A program made the translations under genes and the position numbers. Of a DNA stretch of 10,663 nt, positions 1-5,752 are shown piece after piece (positions within the stretch are counted from its first letter, which is position 1; each line of letters begins with the position of its first letter). The notes beneath the pieces are model-generated. The model made no database searches. It saw only the letters and a list, made by a program, of their open reading frames with translations, and had not been told where the DNA came from. Source of the DNA: Pseudomonadota bacterium (lineage in GTDB: Bacteria > Pseudomonadota > Gammaproteobacteria > Xanthomonadales > Xanthomonadaceae); assembly GCA_023425225.1 (NCBI GenBank), contig JAFADB010000190.1:1-10663 (forward strand), written 5' to 3'.

Positions 1-247
1 GCGCATCGGCGGCGGCCACCGCCGCGGGACTGGTGAAGATCACCGTTTCCCTGGCCAGCGCCGCATCCAGCGCCCGCATGGTGGCCGCGTCGTCGCGCGC
101 CTGCAGCCGCCATGGCGAGGCTGCGACCAGCCGTCCGCCGTGGCGTGCCACGGCCCGCCGCAGGCCCTCGTGGGCGCCGCTGGGCCGCAGCGACACCAAC
201 TGCCAGGTCGGCGCCTGTCTTGCCGCCAGGGTTGCGCTCGTGCTCAT
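1..247 (-). CDS. hemD: Uroporphyrinogen-III synthase, N-terminal part (truncated by window edge)
   Basis: HemD closes and rearranges hydroxymethylbilane to uroporphyrinogen III in the cytoplasm, a step of haem and sirohaem synthesis. Only the first 82 codons are present; the gene runs off the left edge. The visible protein begins MSTSATLAARQ, continues with a strand and turn LVSLRPSGAHEGLRRAVARHG, and reaches VIFTSPAAVAAA at about residues 69-80. That last segment matches the family's vvFTSxxAV motif at the start of the second half of domain 1. An in-frame ATG lies 9 nt upstream (256), but it overlaps a -10-like box (CATAAT, 255-260). A leaderless start at 247 fits better, and no clear Shine-Dalgarno serves either ATG. 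It is divergent from the thioesterase gene. The identification rests on the motif and a typical Xanthomonadaceae N-terminus; the catalytic C-terminal part cannot be seen. Confidence 0.8.
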   Translation of the reverse strand, partial: MSTSATLAARQAPTWQLVSLRPSGAHEGLRRAVARHGGRLVAASPWRLQARDDAATMRALDAALARETVIFTSPAAVAAADA

Positions 248-254
248 GGCAGGC

Positions 255-260
255 ATTATG
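255..260 (-). promoter_or_regulatory. -10 box of hemD, leaderless geometry
   Basis: CATAAT on the minus strand (5 of 6 match to TATAAT) ends 7 nt before the hemD ATG at 247, so transcription would begin at or next to the start codon. No good -35 is visible. This supports the 247 start over 256. Confidence 0.45.
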
Positions 261-293
261 CGAGCCCCCCGTGCAAGCGCCATTGCCCGTTCG

Positions 294-782
294 ATGACTT
301 CGCCCCCGGACCCGTTGCACCCCGTTCCGCTGCAACCGGCATTGCGCCAGCTGCAGGCCACGTTCGATGCCATGCCGCCGGTGGCGGCGATGCAGGTGCG
401 GGTCGGCGACTATCGCGATGCCATGCTGACGGTGGATGCGCCGCTGGCGGCCAACGTCAACGACAAGGGCAATGCCTTCGGCGGCAGCCTGTGCTCGGTG
501 ATGACGCTGGCGGCCTGGGCCTGGGTGACGCTGCAGCTGCGCCTGGCCGGCCACGAGGCCGATGTGTACGTCGCCGACAGCCAGATCCGCTACCTGCACC
601 CGGTCTACGAGGACCTGCATGCACGTGCCGGCGCCGCGCCCGGGGCGGACTGGGACGGCTTCCTGGCCACTTTCCGCCAGCGCGGCAAGGCGCGCATCGC
701 GATGGTGTCGCGGCTGCTGACCGCCGACGGGACGGTGGCCGCCGAACTGGACGGCCGTTTCGTGGCCAAGGCGCGCCGCTAG
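294..782 (+). CDS. YiiD C-terminal-type hotdog thioesterase domain protein
   Basis: Putative acyl-CoA/acyl-ACP-type thioesterase of the YiiD_C (hotdog-fold) family, 162 aa, cytoplasmic; the substrate is unknown. The family signature is clear at about residues 50-78: PLAANVNDKGNAFGGSL followed by the long central helix CSVMTLAAWAWVTLQLRL. The strand VYVADSQIRYLHPV (about 91-104) and the C-terminal strand ELDGRFVAKARR complete the single hotdog domain. Unlike E. coli YiiD/FabY there is no N-terminal acetyltransferase domain, so this is the stand-alone form. ATG 294 was chosen because the family homology starts soon after it; the frame stays open further upstream, with another ATG at 258. No Shine-Dalgarno is visible. 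The 46-bp gap to divergent hemD must hold promoters for both. The family call is firm; the reaction is inferred from the family. Confidence 0.8.
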   Translation: MTSPPDPLHPVPLQPALRQLQATFDAMPPVAAMQVRVGDYRDAMLTVDAPLAANVNDKGNAFGGSLCSVMTLAAWAWVTLQLRLAGHEADVYVADSQIRYLHPVYEDLHARAGAAPGADWDGFLATFRQRGKARIAMVSRLLTADGTVAAELDGRFVAKARR

Positions 783-1080
783 GCTTTTTCCCGCAGGCGT
801 TTCCATCGCCACCATTGCCGTCGCCCCCGCGCCGGCGCATTGCTTGCTGCCAAGGGAACTCCCGATCGCCGCTCCCGCAAGCGGCGCCCACTGAAGCTGC
901 CGCGCCCGGTCCCGGCTGTCCCCGGGGATCGCCATGCCCCGCCGTTGGGCTGGGGTGAAGCGCCGCGGCCGGGAGAACCGCTGCAGTGGCGATTCCACAA
1001 ATGCCCAGACTGGGGCCGCGCCCTACTAGGGAAGCGCCGCCGCACAGGCTACGATTGGCGACGATTCAGGGGAAACCTCC
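783..1080. other. Intergenic region, 298 bp
   Basis: Very GC-rich, with no convincing coding sequence on either strand. The open frames here are shadows without Shine-Dalgarno or recognisable protein character. The only signal I can support is the promoter-like TACGAT and the ribosome site at its right end. No poly-T terminator follows the thioesterase gene. Confidence 0.5.
1050..1055 (+). promoter_or_regulatory. -10 box candidate for the exported hypothetical gene
   Basis: TACGAT (4 of 6 to consensus) lies 25 bp before ATG 1081, in the context GGCTACGATTGG. The same GGCTACGATG-type box precedes the M16 peptidase gene (6080-6085). No -35 match is seen at 17 bp. A purine-rich AGGGGAAA ribosome site follows at about 1069-1076. 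Confidence 0.35.
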
Positions 1081-1503
1081 ATGCGCACCATCCTCGCCTC
1101 CCTCGTCCTGCTGTGGCTGCTGCTGGCCGCCGGCACGGCCGACGCCTACAGCCGCAGCCAGGGCCGCAAGCTGGACGAGACCCAGAAGGCCTACGCCAAC
1201 GCGCTGCGCTGGAGCGAGTTCGAGCGCGCCTGGGACTTCGTCGACCCGCAGTACCGCGAGGCCCATCCGCTGAGCGACCTGGAGCTGGAGCGCTACCGCC
1301 AGCTGCAGGTGTCCTCCTACAGCGAGCGCCGCAGCGGCAGCCTGCCCGACGGCACGGTGATGCGCGATATCGAGGTCGGGGTGATCAACCGCAACACCCA
1401 GGCCGAGCGCACCGTCCGCTACCGCGAGGGCTGGCGCTGGGACGAGAAGGACAAGCGCTGGTGGCAGACGCTGGGCCTGCCCGACTTCTGGCAGGGGCAG
1501 TAG
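1081..1503 (+). CDS. Small exported protein of unknown function
   Basis: 140 aa, not recognised as a characterised family. Residues 1-22 form a Sec signal peptide: Arg at position 2, hydrophobic core ILASLVLLWLLLAAG, and an ADA cleavage site giving mature protein from about Tyr23. The mature part is charged and rich in Trp, Tyr and Arg. It has a helical stretch LDETQKAYANALRWSEFERAWDFVDPQYRE, then beta-rich sequence with DIEVGVINRN and TVRYREGWRWDEKDKRWWQTLGLPDFW. The pattern of an N-terminal helix with a WDFVDP segment followed by strands recalls NTF2/SnoaL-like folds, but that is only a resemblance. The ribosome site AGGGGA sits about 7-8 nt before ATG. It is probably periplasmic. It is transcribed in the same direction as the downstream rhodanese gene, which has its own promoter-like box. 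Confidence 0.75.
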   Translation: MRTILASLVLLWLLLAAGTADAYSRSQGRKLDETQKAYANALRWSEFERAWDFVDPQYREAHPLSDLELERYRQLQVSSYSERRSGSLPDGTVMRDIEVGVINRNTQAERTVRYREGWRWDEKDKRWWQTLGLPDFWQGQ

Positions 1504-1538
1504 CCGCCAGCCCTCCGCCGCGCCGGATTGCCCGGCTG

Positions 1539-1547
1539 TGCGACAAT
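1539..1547 (+). promoter_or_regulatory. Extended -10 promoter of the rhodanese gene
   Basis: TG-C-GACAAT: an extended -10 (TGn) with a 4 of 6 hexamer at 1542-1547. The predicted start near 1554 gives a leader of about 23 nt to GTG 1577. The same TGnGACAAT arrangement recurs before secB (2068-2076). It also argues against an upstream in-frame GTG at 1538 as the start codon, because that codon lies inside the promoter. Confidence 0.45.
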
Positions 1548-1576
1548 CGTCGATCCGCTCAACCAACCGTATCCCC

Positions 1577-2014
1577 GTGAATTTCGAAGAGCTGCAGGCC
1601 TTTGCCGGCCGCAACCCCATGTTGTCGCTGGCGCTGGCCGGCCTGACCGTCGCCATCATCGCCACCGAGATCGCGCGCCTGTTCCGCGGCTACAAGCCGC
1701 TCAAGCCGGCCGAGCTGACCCGCCTGATCAATGTCGACGACGCGCTGGTGGTGGACCTGTCCGCCTCCGGCGATTTCGAGAAGGGGCACATCGCCGGTAG
1801 CCGCAACGTCTCGCCCAGCCAGTTCGATCCGGCCGGCAAGCTGCTGGCCAACGCCAAACAGTCGCCGGTGGTGCTGGTGTGCCGCAGCGGCGCCGCCTCG
1901 GCCGCCGCCGCCAAGCGGTTGAAGAAGGCCGGTTTCGAGCAGGTGTACTGGCTCGAGGGCGGCATCGCCGCCTGGCAGCAGGCCGACCTGCCGCTGGTCA
2001 AGGGCCGCAACTGA
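1577..2014 (+). CDS. Membrane-anchored single-domain rhodanese (YibN-like)
   Basis: Predicted rhodanese/sulfurtransferase, 145 aa, anchored in the inner membrane. The N-terminus (about residues 14-36, PMLSLALAGLTVAIIATEIARLF) is one transmembrane helix. The rhodanese domain follows at about 43-143. Visible features are VVDLSASGDFEKGHIAGSRNV (59-78, first rhodanese signature), the active-site loop CRSGAAS with Cys102, and WLEGGIAAWQQADLPL (about 125-140, second signature). The GTG start at 1577 is preferred because the encoded NFEEL leads straight into the membrane helix; an in-frame GTG at 1538 lies within the promoter box. Neither has a Shine-Dalgarno. In E. coli yibN likewise sits beside secB and gpsA (with grxC between), so the context supports the call. 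The physiological sulfur acceptor is unknown. Confidence 0.88.
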   Translation: MNFEELQAFAGRNPMLSLALAGLTVAIIATEIARLFRGYKPLKPAELTRLINVDDALVVDLSASGDFEKGHIAGSRNVSPSQFDPAGKLLANAKQSPVVLVCRSGAASAAAAKRLKKAGFEQVYWLEGGIAAWQQADLPLVKGRN

Positions 2015-2018
2015 TCCA

Positions 2019-2046
2019 ATCCCGCGTCGCGTCTTGCATGCGGGAT
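2019..2046 (+). terminator. Weak hairpin after the rhodanese gene
   Basis: ATCCCGC (2019-2025) pairs with GCGGGAT (2040-2046) across a 14-nt loop, 5 nt after the rhodanese stop. There is no T-run, so it is at best an attenuator or a weak stop before the secB promoter. Confidence 0.25.
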
Positions 2047-2067
2047 GGCGAGTCCCCATTGCTGACG

Positions 2068-2076
2068 TGAGACAAT
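2068..2076 (+). promoter_or_regulatory. Extended -10 promoter of secB
   Basis: TG-A-GACAAT at 2068-2076, the same extended -10 form as before the rhodanese gene. The predicted transcript starts near 2083, giving a leader of about 33 nt that contains the Shine-Dalgarno GGAG at 2105-2108. No -35 is seen, as is usual for extended -10 promoters. Confidence 0.45.
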
Positions 2077-2115
2077 TTCCGTTTCACTTCCATTCACCGA
2101 ATTCCGGAGTCACAG

Positions 2116-2634
2116 ATGTCCGACGAAACCACCAACGGCGTTGCCGCGCCGGCCGAAGCCGCCAACGGTCCCGCCTTCACCATCGAGAAGATCTACGTCA
2201 AGGACGTCTCGTTCGAATCGCCCAACGCCCCGGCCGTGTTCAACGAGGGCACCCAGCCGGAGCTGCAGCTGAACCTCAACCAGAAGGTGCAGCGCCTGAA
2301 CGACAACGCCTTCGAGGTGGTGCTGGGCGTGACCCTGACCTGCAGCGCCAGCGGCAAGACCGCCTACGTGGCCGAGGTGCAGCAGGCCGGCGTGTTCGGC
2401 CTGGTCGGGCTGGAGCCGCAGGCGATCGACGTGCTGCTGGGCACGCAGTGCCCGGGCATCCTGTTCCCGTACGTGCGCACCCTGGTGAGCGAGCTGATCC
2501 AGGCCGGCGGCTTCCCGCCGTTCTACCTGCAGCCGATCAACTTCGAGGCGCTGTACGCCGAGACCCTGCGCCAGCGTGCGCAGCAGGGCGAGAACCCGTC
2601 GCTGGCCGATTCCGAGCCGGCCGGCAACGCCTGA
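2116..2634 (+). CDS. secB: Protein-export chaperone SecB
   Basis: SecB is a cytoplasmic tetrameric chaperone that keeps preproteins unfolded and delivers them to SecA at the Sec translocon. The 172-aa protein has a disordered, Ala/Asn-rich N-terminus (1-19), then the conserved core FTIEKIYVKDVSFESPNAP (21-39), the strand pair LNLNQKVQRL ... FEVVLGVTLTC, AYVAEVQQAGVF (83-94), and the C-terminal hallmark LGTQCPGILFPYVRTLVSELI plus GGFPPFYLQPINFEALY (108-147). Its length is slightly above the E. coli protein (155 aa), mainly from the longer N-terminus and tail. Shine-Dalgarno GGAG lies 7 nt before ATG. gpsA begins 13 bp after the stop without its own clear promoter, so the two are probably co-transcribed, as in many proteobacteria. 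Confidence 0.97.
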   Translation: MSDETTNGVAAPAEAANGPAFTIEKIYVKDVSFESPNAPAVFNEGTQPELQLNLNQKVQRLNDNAFEVVLGVTLTCSASGKTAYVAEVQQAGVFGLVGLEPQAIDVLLGTQCPGILFPYVRTLVSELIQAGGFPPFYLQPINFEALYAETLRQRAQQGENPSLADSEPAGNA

Positions 2635-2647
2635 TCCGTCGCCGCGG

Positions 2648-3673
2648 ATGAGCGATCCGAAAGCCAAGGTCGCCGTTCTCGGTGCCGGTTCCTGGGGCAC
2701 CGCGCTGGCGGCCCTGCTCTCCCGGCACGGTCATCCGACCGTGCTGTGGGGACGCGATGCGGCGGTGGTGCAGGCCATCGATGCGCAGCACGAGAACCCG
2801 CACTACCTGCCGGGCATCGAGTTGCCGCATGCGCTGCGCGCCACCACCGAGCTGGCCTCGGCGCTGGACGGCGCCGGCTGGGTGCTGGTGGTGGTGCCCT
2901 CGCATGCCTTCAACGAGACCGTGCGGGCCATCGCCCCGCTGCGCCCGGCCACGGCCGGCGTGGCCTGGGCGACCAAGGGCTTCGAACCCGGGTCCGGGCG
3001 TTTCCTGCACGAGGTGGCGCAGGAGATCCTCGGCCCCGACGTGCCGCTGGCCGTGGTCACCGGTCCGTCCTTCGCCAAGGAAGTCACCCTGGGCCTGCCG
3101 ACTGCGGTCACCGTGCACGGCGAGGATGCGGATTTCACCCAGCAGGTGGCCAATGCGCTGCACGGGCCGGCGTTCCGCGCCTATACCGGTGACGACATGG
3201 TCGGCGCCGAGCTGGGCGGGGCGATGAAGAACGTACTGGCGGTGGCCACCGGTGTGGCCGACGGCATGGATCTGGGCCTGAACGCCCGCGCCGGCCTGAT
3301 CACCCGCGGCCTCAACGAGATGCTGCGGCTGGCCGCGGCGATCGGCGCGCGGCCGGAAACGCTGATGGGCCTGGCCGGGCTGGGCGACCTGGTGCTGACC
3401 TGCACCGGCGACCTGTCGCGCAACCGCCGCCTGGGCCTGGCGCTGGGACGCGGGCAGAGCCTGGCGCATGCCGTGCGCGAGATCGGCCAGGTGGTCGAAT
3501 CGGTGCAGACCGCCGACGAGGTGATGCGCCAGGCCGAGCACCACGGCATCGACCTGCCGATCTCCAATGCCGTGCGCGCGGTGCTGCATGGCGAGATCAC
3601 GCCCACCGACGGCCTGCACCAGCTGCTGGCGCGCGAGCAGAAGCCGGAATACCCGCAGACCCTGTTCCGCTAG
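2648..3673 (+). CDS. gpsA: Glycerol-3-phosphate dehydrogenase [NAD(P)+]
   Basis: GpsA reduces dihydroxyacetone phosphate to sn-glycerol 3-phosphate with NAD(P)H, the entry to phospholipid synthesis; it is cytoplasmic. The 341-aa length is normal. The N-terminal Rossmann domain starts with VAVLGAGSWGTALA (8-21, dinucleotide-binding GxGxxG-type loop). WATKGFE (107-113) and GPSFAKEV (139-146) are family signatures. The C-terminal helical domain has GAMKNVLAVATG (191-202, Lys194 in the catalytic position), NARAGLITRGLNEM, GLAGLGDLVLTCTGDLSRNRRLG (about 241-263) and VESVQTA. ATG 2648 was chosen because it places the Rossmann motif at the usual distance from the N-terminus. It is 13 bp after secB and has only a weak ribosome site, consistent with translation in the secB-gpsA message. 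Hairpins follow the stop. Confidence 0.97.
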   Translation: MSDPKAKVAVLGAGSWGTALAALLSRHGHPTVLWGRDAAVVQAIDAQHENPHYLPGIELPHALRATTELASALDGAGWVLVVVPSHAFNETVRAIAPLRPATAGVAWATKGFEPGSGRFLHEVAQEILGPDVPLAVVTGPSFAKEVTLGLPTAVTVHGEDADFTQQVANALHGPAFRAYTGDDMVGAELGGAMKNVLAVATGVADGMDLGLNARAGLITRGLNEMLRLAAAIGARPETLMGLAGLGDLVLTCTGDLSRNRRLGLALGRGQSLAHAVREIGQVVESVQTADEVMRQAEHHGIDLPISNAVRAVLHGEITPTDGLHQLLAREQKPEYPQTLFR

Positions 3674-3674
3674 G

Positions 3675-3690
3675 GCCGGGCCTGCCCGGC
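3675..3690 (+). terminator. Short GC hairpin directly after gpsA
   Basis: GCCGGGC (3675-3681) pairs with GCCCGGC (3684-3690) around a 2-nt centre, starting 2 nt after the gpsA stop. It is followed by TGAAGCTTT rather than a clean T-run. It probably acts together with the next hairpin. Confidence 0.35.
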
Positions 3691-3695
3691 TGAAG

Positions 3696-3731
3696 CTTTC
3701 CCTGCGGACTCCCGGCCGAGTCCCGGGAAAG
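3696..3731 (+). terminator. Nested hairpin, probable end of the secB-gpsA transcript
   Basis: CTTTCCC (3696-3702) pairs with GGGAAAG (3725-3731). Inside it GGACTC (3706-3711) pairs with GAGTCC (3718-3723) around a 6-nt loop. The 13 paired positions are interrupted only by a small TGC/C internal loop. The following GTTGTG is a poor T-tract, so intrinsic termination would be incomplete; processing or RNA stabilisation is an alternative. Confidence 0.45.
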
Positions 3732-3801
3732 GTTGTGCAGGCACGAACCCGCTTCCGCGAGCGTCTGACGCCGCGGCTACCTTGTCCCGACACATAAAGA
3801 A

Positions 3802-3827
3802 GAAGCCCGGTCCTGGGACCGGGCTTC
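3802..3827 (-). terminator. Intrinsic terminator of the Ax21-like gene
   Basis: Perfect 12-bp inverted repeat, arms 3802-3813 and 3816-3827 (core AAGCCCGGTCC / GGACCGGGCTT). Read on the minus strand the hairpin is followed by CTTCTTTATG, a T-rich tail, so it terminates the minus-strand gene ending at 3877. On the plus strand it could also block remaining gpsA readthrough. Confidence 0.8.
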
Positions 3828-3876
3828 GAATGGACGCGGGGAGAGAGGTCCGCGCCCGTTCTTTCCTGCGTGGCGG

Positions 3877-4455
3877 TTACCAGCTGAAGCGCGGGCCGAC
3901 CGACCACTCCTTGTCGCCGTTCTTGCCCAGCTTCATGTCGCCGTTGATGCCCCAGTTCTGGTTGAGCTTGACCTGGGTGCCGAGGCGGCCATAGAACTCG
4001 CCATCCGGGTTGATGCCGTGCTTCTTGCTGTAGTCCTCGTAGCCGGCGAAGGCATACACCTCCACGTGCTCGCCGAACGCGTTGCGCAGGCCGACCTCGG
4101 CGCTGTAGCCGTTGAAGTCCAGCTTCGGCGTGCTGTCCGGGTCGAAGCGCTGGTAGGCCACGCGGGCGACCAGGTCGGTGCTGGCGGCGATCGGCTGGTT
4201 GTAGCCCACGCCCACGCGCCACTGGTCGACGTCGACGTCGTTGGCGTCGGTCTTCTGCCGGTTGTAGTCGCCGAAGATGTGGAAGTTCGGGGCCAGCGCG
4301 TAGGAACCCTTCACGCCCCAGCCGTCGGCGTCGCCGCCGTTGGCATCGGTCTTGATGTAGTCGCCTTCCACATAGTTGTAGGACAGGCCGTCGGCCGCGG
4401 AAGCGGCGAAGGGCAGGGCGGCAAGCAGGCCGAGGGCAAGCAGTGAATTCTTCAT
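3877..4455 (-). CDS. Ax21-family outer-membrane beta-barrel protein
   Basis: 192-aa exported protein of the Ax21 family, common in Xanthomonas and Stenotrophomonas and usually annotated as a small outer-membrane barrel found in the outer membrane and vesicles. The signal peptide MKNSLLALGLLAALPFAASA (1-20) is very typical of the family. The mature N-terminus GLSYNYVEGDYIKT resembles the Ax21 N-terminal segment LSYNFVEGDYV. The rest alternates amphipathic strands and Asp/Asn/Gly turns (GWGVKGSYALAPNFHIFGDY, WRVGVGYNQPI, ARVAYQRF, GYSAEVGLRNAF, VEVYAFAGYEDY, EFYGRLGTQVKL, WGINGDMKL). It ends in WSVGPRFSW, an aromatic C-terminus as used for BAM-dependent insertion. Start 4455 is supported by Shine-Dalgarno AGAAAGG; an upstream in-frame ATG (4479) is unlikely. 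Published roles as XA21 ligand and quorum signal were retracted, so the function is best left open. Confidence 0.88.
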   Translation of the reverse strand: MKNSLLALGLLAALPFAASAADGLSYNYVEGDYIKTDANGGDADGWGVKGSYALAPNFHIFGDYNRQKTDANDVDVDQWRVGVGYNQPIAASTDLVARVAYQRFDPDSTPKLDFNGYSAEVGLRNAFGEHVEVYAFAGYEDYSKKHGINPDGEFYGRLGTQVKLNQNWGINGDMKLGKNGDKEWSVGPRFSW

Positions 4456-4520
4456 GGCTAATACCTTTCTTATGGTCATATCGGCGCTGAGGCGGGAAGC
4501 CGTTCGCTGCCGAGATGTGA

Positions 4521-4526
4521 ATTATC
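4521..4526 (-). promoter_or_regulatory. -10 candidate for the Ax21-like gene
   Basis: GATAAT on the minus strand (5 of 6), predicting a leader of about 58 nt. A TTGAAT lies upstream (4552-4557) but at 25 bp spacing, too long for a normal sigma-70 pair. The spacer contains a run of seven G (C at 4542-4548). The sequence just upstream (4550-4590) is strikingly AT-rich for this genome. Confidence 0.35.
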
Positions 4527-4628
4527 CGTTAGCCACTGGAACCCCCCCTGAATTCAAAACTGACCAGTACATAAATTAAATGTGCGGTTCAGGAACTCAG
4601 GAAGTGCGGCATTGTTGCGCCCGGGGAT

Positions 4629-5108
4629 TCAGCCGGCGCCGGCAAAACCGAGCTGGCGCCAGGCTTCGTAGACCACCACGGCGACGCTGTTGGACAGGTT
4701 GAGGCTGCGGTTGCCAGGACGCATCGGCAGGCGCAGGCGCTGCGGCTGGGGAACGGCGTCGAGCACGTCCGGCGGAAGGCCGCGCGTTTCCGGGCCGAAC
4801 AGGAAGGCGTCGCCGTCGGCGAAGGCGGGGGTGTCGTAGCGGACGCTGCCGCGGGTACTGAGGGCGAACAGGCGTCGGGGGGCGATATGAGCCAGGGCGG
4901 TGTCGAGGTCCGGGTGGACCTGCAGGCTGGCGTATTCGTGATAGTCGAGGCCGGCGCGCTTGAGCTGTCTGTCGCTCAGGTCGAAACCGAGCGGCTCGAT
5001 CAGGTGCAGCCGCGCGCCGGTATTGGCGCAGAGGCGGATGACGTTGCCCGTGTTGGGCGGGATTTCAGGCTGGAACAGCAGGACATCGAGACGGGGGGAG
5101 CAAGCCAT
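4629..5108 (-). CDS. trmL: tRNA (cytidine(34)/uridine(34)-2'-O)-methyltransferase TrmL
   Basis: TrmL is a cytoplasmic SPOUT-class methyltransferase that uses SAM to 2'-O-methylate the wobble nucleotide of the tRNA-Leu isoacceptors CmAA and cmnm5UmAA. The 159-aa length matches the E. coli enzyme (157 aa), with no extra RNA-binding domain. Motifs seen: LFQPEIPPNTGNVIRLCANTG (11-31, motif 1), LIEPLGFDLSDRQLKRAGLDY (36-56), LFGPETRGLP (103-112, motif 2) and RLPMRPGNRSLNLSNSVAVVVYEAWRQLGF (126-155, motif 3, which forms the knotted SAM site). ATG 5108 is the only sensible start. It has no Shine-Dalgarno but a TAAAAT box 6 nt upstream, suggesting a leaderless message. It lies 37 bp downstream of the VRPSA-repeat gene on the same strand, so readthrough from that gene's promoters is possible. 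Confidence 0.95.
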   Translation of the reverse strand: MACSPRLDVLLFQPEIPPNTGNVIRLCANTGARLHLIEPLGFDLSDRQLKRAGLDYHEYASLQVHPDLDTALAHIAPRRLFALSTRGSVRYDTPAFADGDAFLFGPETRGLPPDVLDAVPQPQRLRLPMRPGNRSLNLSNSVAVVVYEAWRQLGFAGAG

Positions 5109-5114
5109 CGGCCG

Positions 5115-5120
5115 ATTTTA
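5115..5120 (-). promoter_or_regulatory. -10 box of trmL, leaderless geometry
   Basis: TAAAAT on the minus strand (5 of 6), ending 6 nt before the trmL ATG at 5108. The predicted transcription start is the A of the ATG. No -35 match is evident. Confidence 0.5.
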
Positions 5121-5145
5121 CGCCGCGGCCGCAAGGCGATGCCGT

Positions 5146-5607
5146 TCAGCGCACACCCGTGAGGTCGGCGGCCGCATTGGCCAGGGCCTTCAGGTCGGAC
5201 GCGCTCGGGCGCACGTGCAGTACCGGCAGGGTGATGATCGTGGTGCCCAGCAGTGCCGCGGCGGCCGCGATCAGGGTGTGGTCGTGCGCCTCGGACGCGG
5301 TGGCGACGCGGGTGCCGTCGCGCTCGGCCAGCTGTTCGGCCGACGGCCGCACGTTGACGGTGGCCAGGGTGACGATGCGCTGGCTGGCGGCCAGCTCGGC
5401 CTCGTACTGCGCAACCTGCTCGGCGGAGGGGCGCACCTGCACCGCGGCCAGGGTGGGAATGTCGCTGTTCGACTCATGCTCGCGCTGGGCGATCTGCTCG
5501 GCCGAGGGGCGCACCTGCACGGTGTCCAGGGTGCGGATAGAAGAGGCCTGGGCGCCGAAGGAGGCGGCGGCGATGGCGGCGGCGAGGGTCAGGGTCTGGA
5601 TGTTCAT
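5146..5607 (-). CDS. Exported VRPSA(E/S)-repeat protein, unknown function
   Basis: 153 aa, not recognised. Residues 1-21 form a Sec signal peptide (MNIQTLTLAAAIAAASFGAQA, cleavage after AQA). The mature part carries four copies of one unit: IRTLDTVQVRPSAEQIAQ (24-41), IPTLAAVQVRPSAEQVAQ (50-67), IVTLATVNVRPSAEQLAE (78-95) and a diverged IITLPVLHVRPSASDLKA (124-141). Each is a predicted strand, an invariant VRPSA turn and a short helix. Copies 1-3 are 26-28 residues apart. A 28-residue insert with an Ala/Leu-rich hydrophobic patch (TLIAAAAALLGTT, 111-123) precedes copy 4. There is no cysteine, lipobox or LPXTG-like anchor. It is likely periplasmic or secreted. ATG 5607 has only a weak AAGAGA ribosome site. 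Upstream lie a sigma-70-like promoter, a sigma-54 promoter and a cluster of activator-type half-sites; trmL follows. Confidence 0.85.
   Translation of the reverse strand: MNIQTLTLAAAIAAASFGAQASSIRTLDTVQVRPSAEQIAQREHESNSDIPTLAAVQVRPSAEQVAQYEAELAASQRIVTLATVNVRPSAEQLAERDGTRVATASEAHDHTLIAAAAALLGTTIITLPVLHVRPSASDLKALANAAADLTGVR
5185..5538 (-). repeat. Four in-gene coding repeats (VRPSA units)
   Basis: Units at 5485-5538, 5407-5460, 5323-5376 and 5185-5238. On the plus strand, copies 1 and 2 share CTGCTCGGC(C/G)GAGGGGCGC, followed by ACCTGCACCG or ACCTGCACGG, so they look like the most recent duplication. Copies 3 and 4 are progressively diverged in DNA while keeping the protein motif, which suggests selection on the VRPSA core. 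Confidence 0.8.
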
Positions 5608-5647
5608 GGCGGGGTCTCTTGGTGTTGGTGATCAGTGGTGTGGTAGT

Positions 5648-5676
5648 AAAGTAAAACACCAAAACTGCTAGGTCAA
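5648..5676 (-). promoter_or_regulatory. Sigma-70-like promoter, proximal to the VRPSA-repeat gene
   Basis: On the minus strand TTGACC (5671-5676, 5 of 6 to TTGACA), a 17-bp spacer, and TACTTT (5648-5653, keeping T1, A2 and T6). The predicted start near 5641 gives a leader of about 34 nt. It lies downstream of the sigma-54 promoter and would give a basal or separately controlled transcript. Confidence 0.5.
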
Positions 5677-5752
5677 TCGAAATCTGCTTTTTCCTGTTTC
5701 TGTTAAGCGATCAGTCATGTTTCGTTTGGACGGATTCGCTTGCGTGGATTGA

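Noticed and set aside
33..293. Longer N-terminus for the thioesterase (frame open from 33)
   Set aside because: The extension overlaps hemD on the other strand and reads as low-quality Ala/Arg/Ser sequence; family similarity begins only after 294.
2537..4222. 561-codon open frame on the minus strand, opposite gpsA
   Set aside because: Gln/Gly/Arg-rich composition typical of antisense frames in GC-rich DNA. It overlaps gpsA and the Ax21-like gene, both strongly supported, and shows no recognisable domain.
5185..5538. CRISPR or tandem-repeat array
   Set aside because: The repeats are in-frame coding units of unequal spacing with a conserved protein motif, not identical direct repeats with unique spacers.
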